DNA of 45,093 bases, taken from an uncultured Acetobacteraceae bacterium (lineage in GTDB: Bacteria; Pseudomonadota; Alphaproteobacteria; Acetobacterales; Acetobacteraceae). Shown here piece after piece: positions 44,704 through 45,093 of this stretch. The stretch is taken from contig CALMVN010000175.1 in NCBI GenBank assembly GCA_937873225.1, positions 1-45,093 on the forward strand, in the 5' to 3' direction. The position numbers were made by a program, and so were the translations under genes. Position 1 is the first letter of the stretch; each line of letters starts with the position of its first letter. The notes beneath the pieces are model-generated. The model was not told the origin of the DNA. It searched no databases and saw nothing but the letters and a program-made list of their open reading frames with translations.

Positions 44704-45093
44704 ATGGGACAGGTTCTACACGGCTGCGCCCGCACGACAGAGGCGGTGCGTCTCGCGATCCAGGGTAGTCAAGAGAGTGTAAGGACGCTGGCGACCCGCT
44801 ACGGCGTCAGCCCGACGACGGTGCAGAAGTGGCGCCACCGGAGCCACATCCATGACGCTGCCATGGGTCCGAAAGAGGTCCGCTCGTCGGTCCTGACGCT
44901 CGAGGGGGGAAGCCGCCGTGGTGGCGTTCCGTCGGCATACGCTGCTGCCGCTCGACGACTGCCTCTACGCCCTGCAGCCATCCCTGCCGCACCTGACGCG
45001 GTCCAGCCTGCACCGTTGTCTTCAGCGCCACGGCATCTCGCGCCTGCCCAAGGACGACAACGCCAAGGGCGAGCGCAAGCGCTTCAGGAGCTA
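44704..45093 (+). pseudogene. IS481-family transposase, frameshifted and cut by the window edge
   Basis: The ATG at 44704 opens with 'MGQVLHGCARTTEAVRLAIQGSQESVRTLATRYGVSPTTVQKWRHRS' , the helix-turn-helix of an IS481-type transposase, and continues to 'GPKEVRSSVLTLE'. There a run of six G (about 44903-44910) carries one base too many compared with the expected LEEEAAVVAF reading, and the protein resumes in the next frame as 'VAFRRHTLLPLDDCLYALQP' and 'HLTRSSLHRCLQRHGISRLP'. The sequence ends before the catalytic core. The extra G may be natural decay, a programmed shift or an assembly error; the homopolymer makes the last a real possibility. Confidence 0.85.

Overview
The window is GC-rich bacterial chromosome, most likely from an alphaproteobacterium. 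Acetobacteraceae or a nearby Rhodospirillales group is my best guess. The basis is codon use rich in G/C third positions, the mix of IS families, Tat-exported enzymes and the type of LytTR two-component system; no rRNA, tRNA or ribosomal-protein gene is present to confirm it. No CRISPR array, phage structural module, conjugation module or replication origin was seen.

Layout. 1-4.3 kb: an IS3 orfA scrap, then minus-strand genes for an Ig-like secreted protein, a Tat-exported propeller-like protein, an NADP-binding oxidoreductase and an NTF2-fold (SnoaL-like) protein. 4.4-4.9 kb: an IS5-family transposase relic. 4.9-10.3 kb: a LytTR response regulator and LytS/AlgZ-type histidine kinase, divergent from a large exported tricorn-type S41 protease. 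10.3-14.8 kb: an IS graveyard (two different IS6-family relics and one broken IS256-family transposase) with an intact DUF418 membrane protein inside it. 14.9-18.0 kb: an Npt-type nucleotide-transporter-like MFS protein one base downstream of a Tat-signal NADP-binding protein, with a divergent LysR regulator. 18.0-18.9 kb: a second IS5-family relic sharing a perfect 39-bp stretch with the first. 18.9-20.5 kb: a CPA1 cation/proton antiporter. 21.0-24.6 kb: three NTF2-fold proteins, a beta-helix-like protein and a small frameshifted gene. 24.6-32.4 kb: pirin, SDR, LysR, amino-acid permease, a DoxX/quinone-oxidoreductase pair, a small membrane protein, and a catalase-type peroxidase interrupted by an in-frame amber codon. 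32.9-35.7 kb: a lipoprotein convergent with an MscS channel fused to a cyclic-nucleotide-binding domain. 36.3-44.6 kb: a metallo-beta-lactamase-fold protein followed by a tight cassette of zwf, glycogen-debranching-type glucosidase, GH63-type glucosidase and aquaporin. The right edge cuts through a frameshifted IS481-family transposase.

How the genes work together. The zwf-to-aquaporin cassette has two start/stop overlaps (GTGA) and one strong RBS, so it is very probably one transcript. It links hydrolysis of an alpha-glucoside pool to NADPH production and to water or small-solute movement. The LytTR pair and the divergent protease form a plausible sensing/output unit. Much of the rest is the small-oxidoreductase / NTF2-fold / LysR / pirin type of redox and detoxification content, in a region worn by repeated transposon insertion.

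No unmistakable new defence or mobile system was found. The best candidates for undescribed biology are the translationally coupled Tat-propeller/Ig-like pair, the Tat-signal NADP-binding protein coupled to a nucleotide-transporter-like protein, the divergent LytTR/tricorn locus and the G6PDH-glucosidase-aquaporin cassette.
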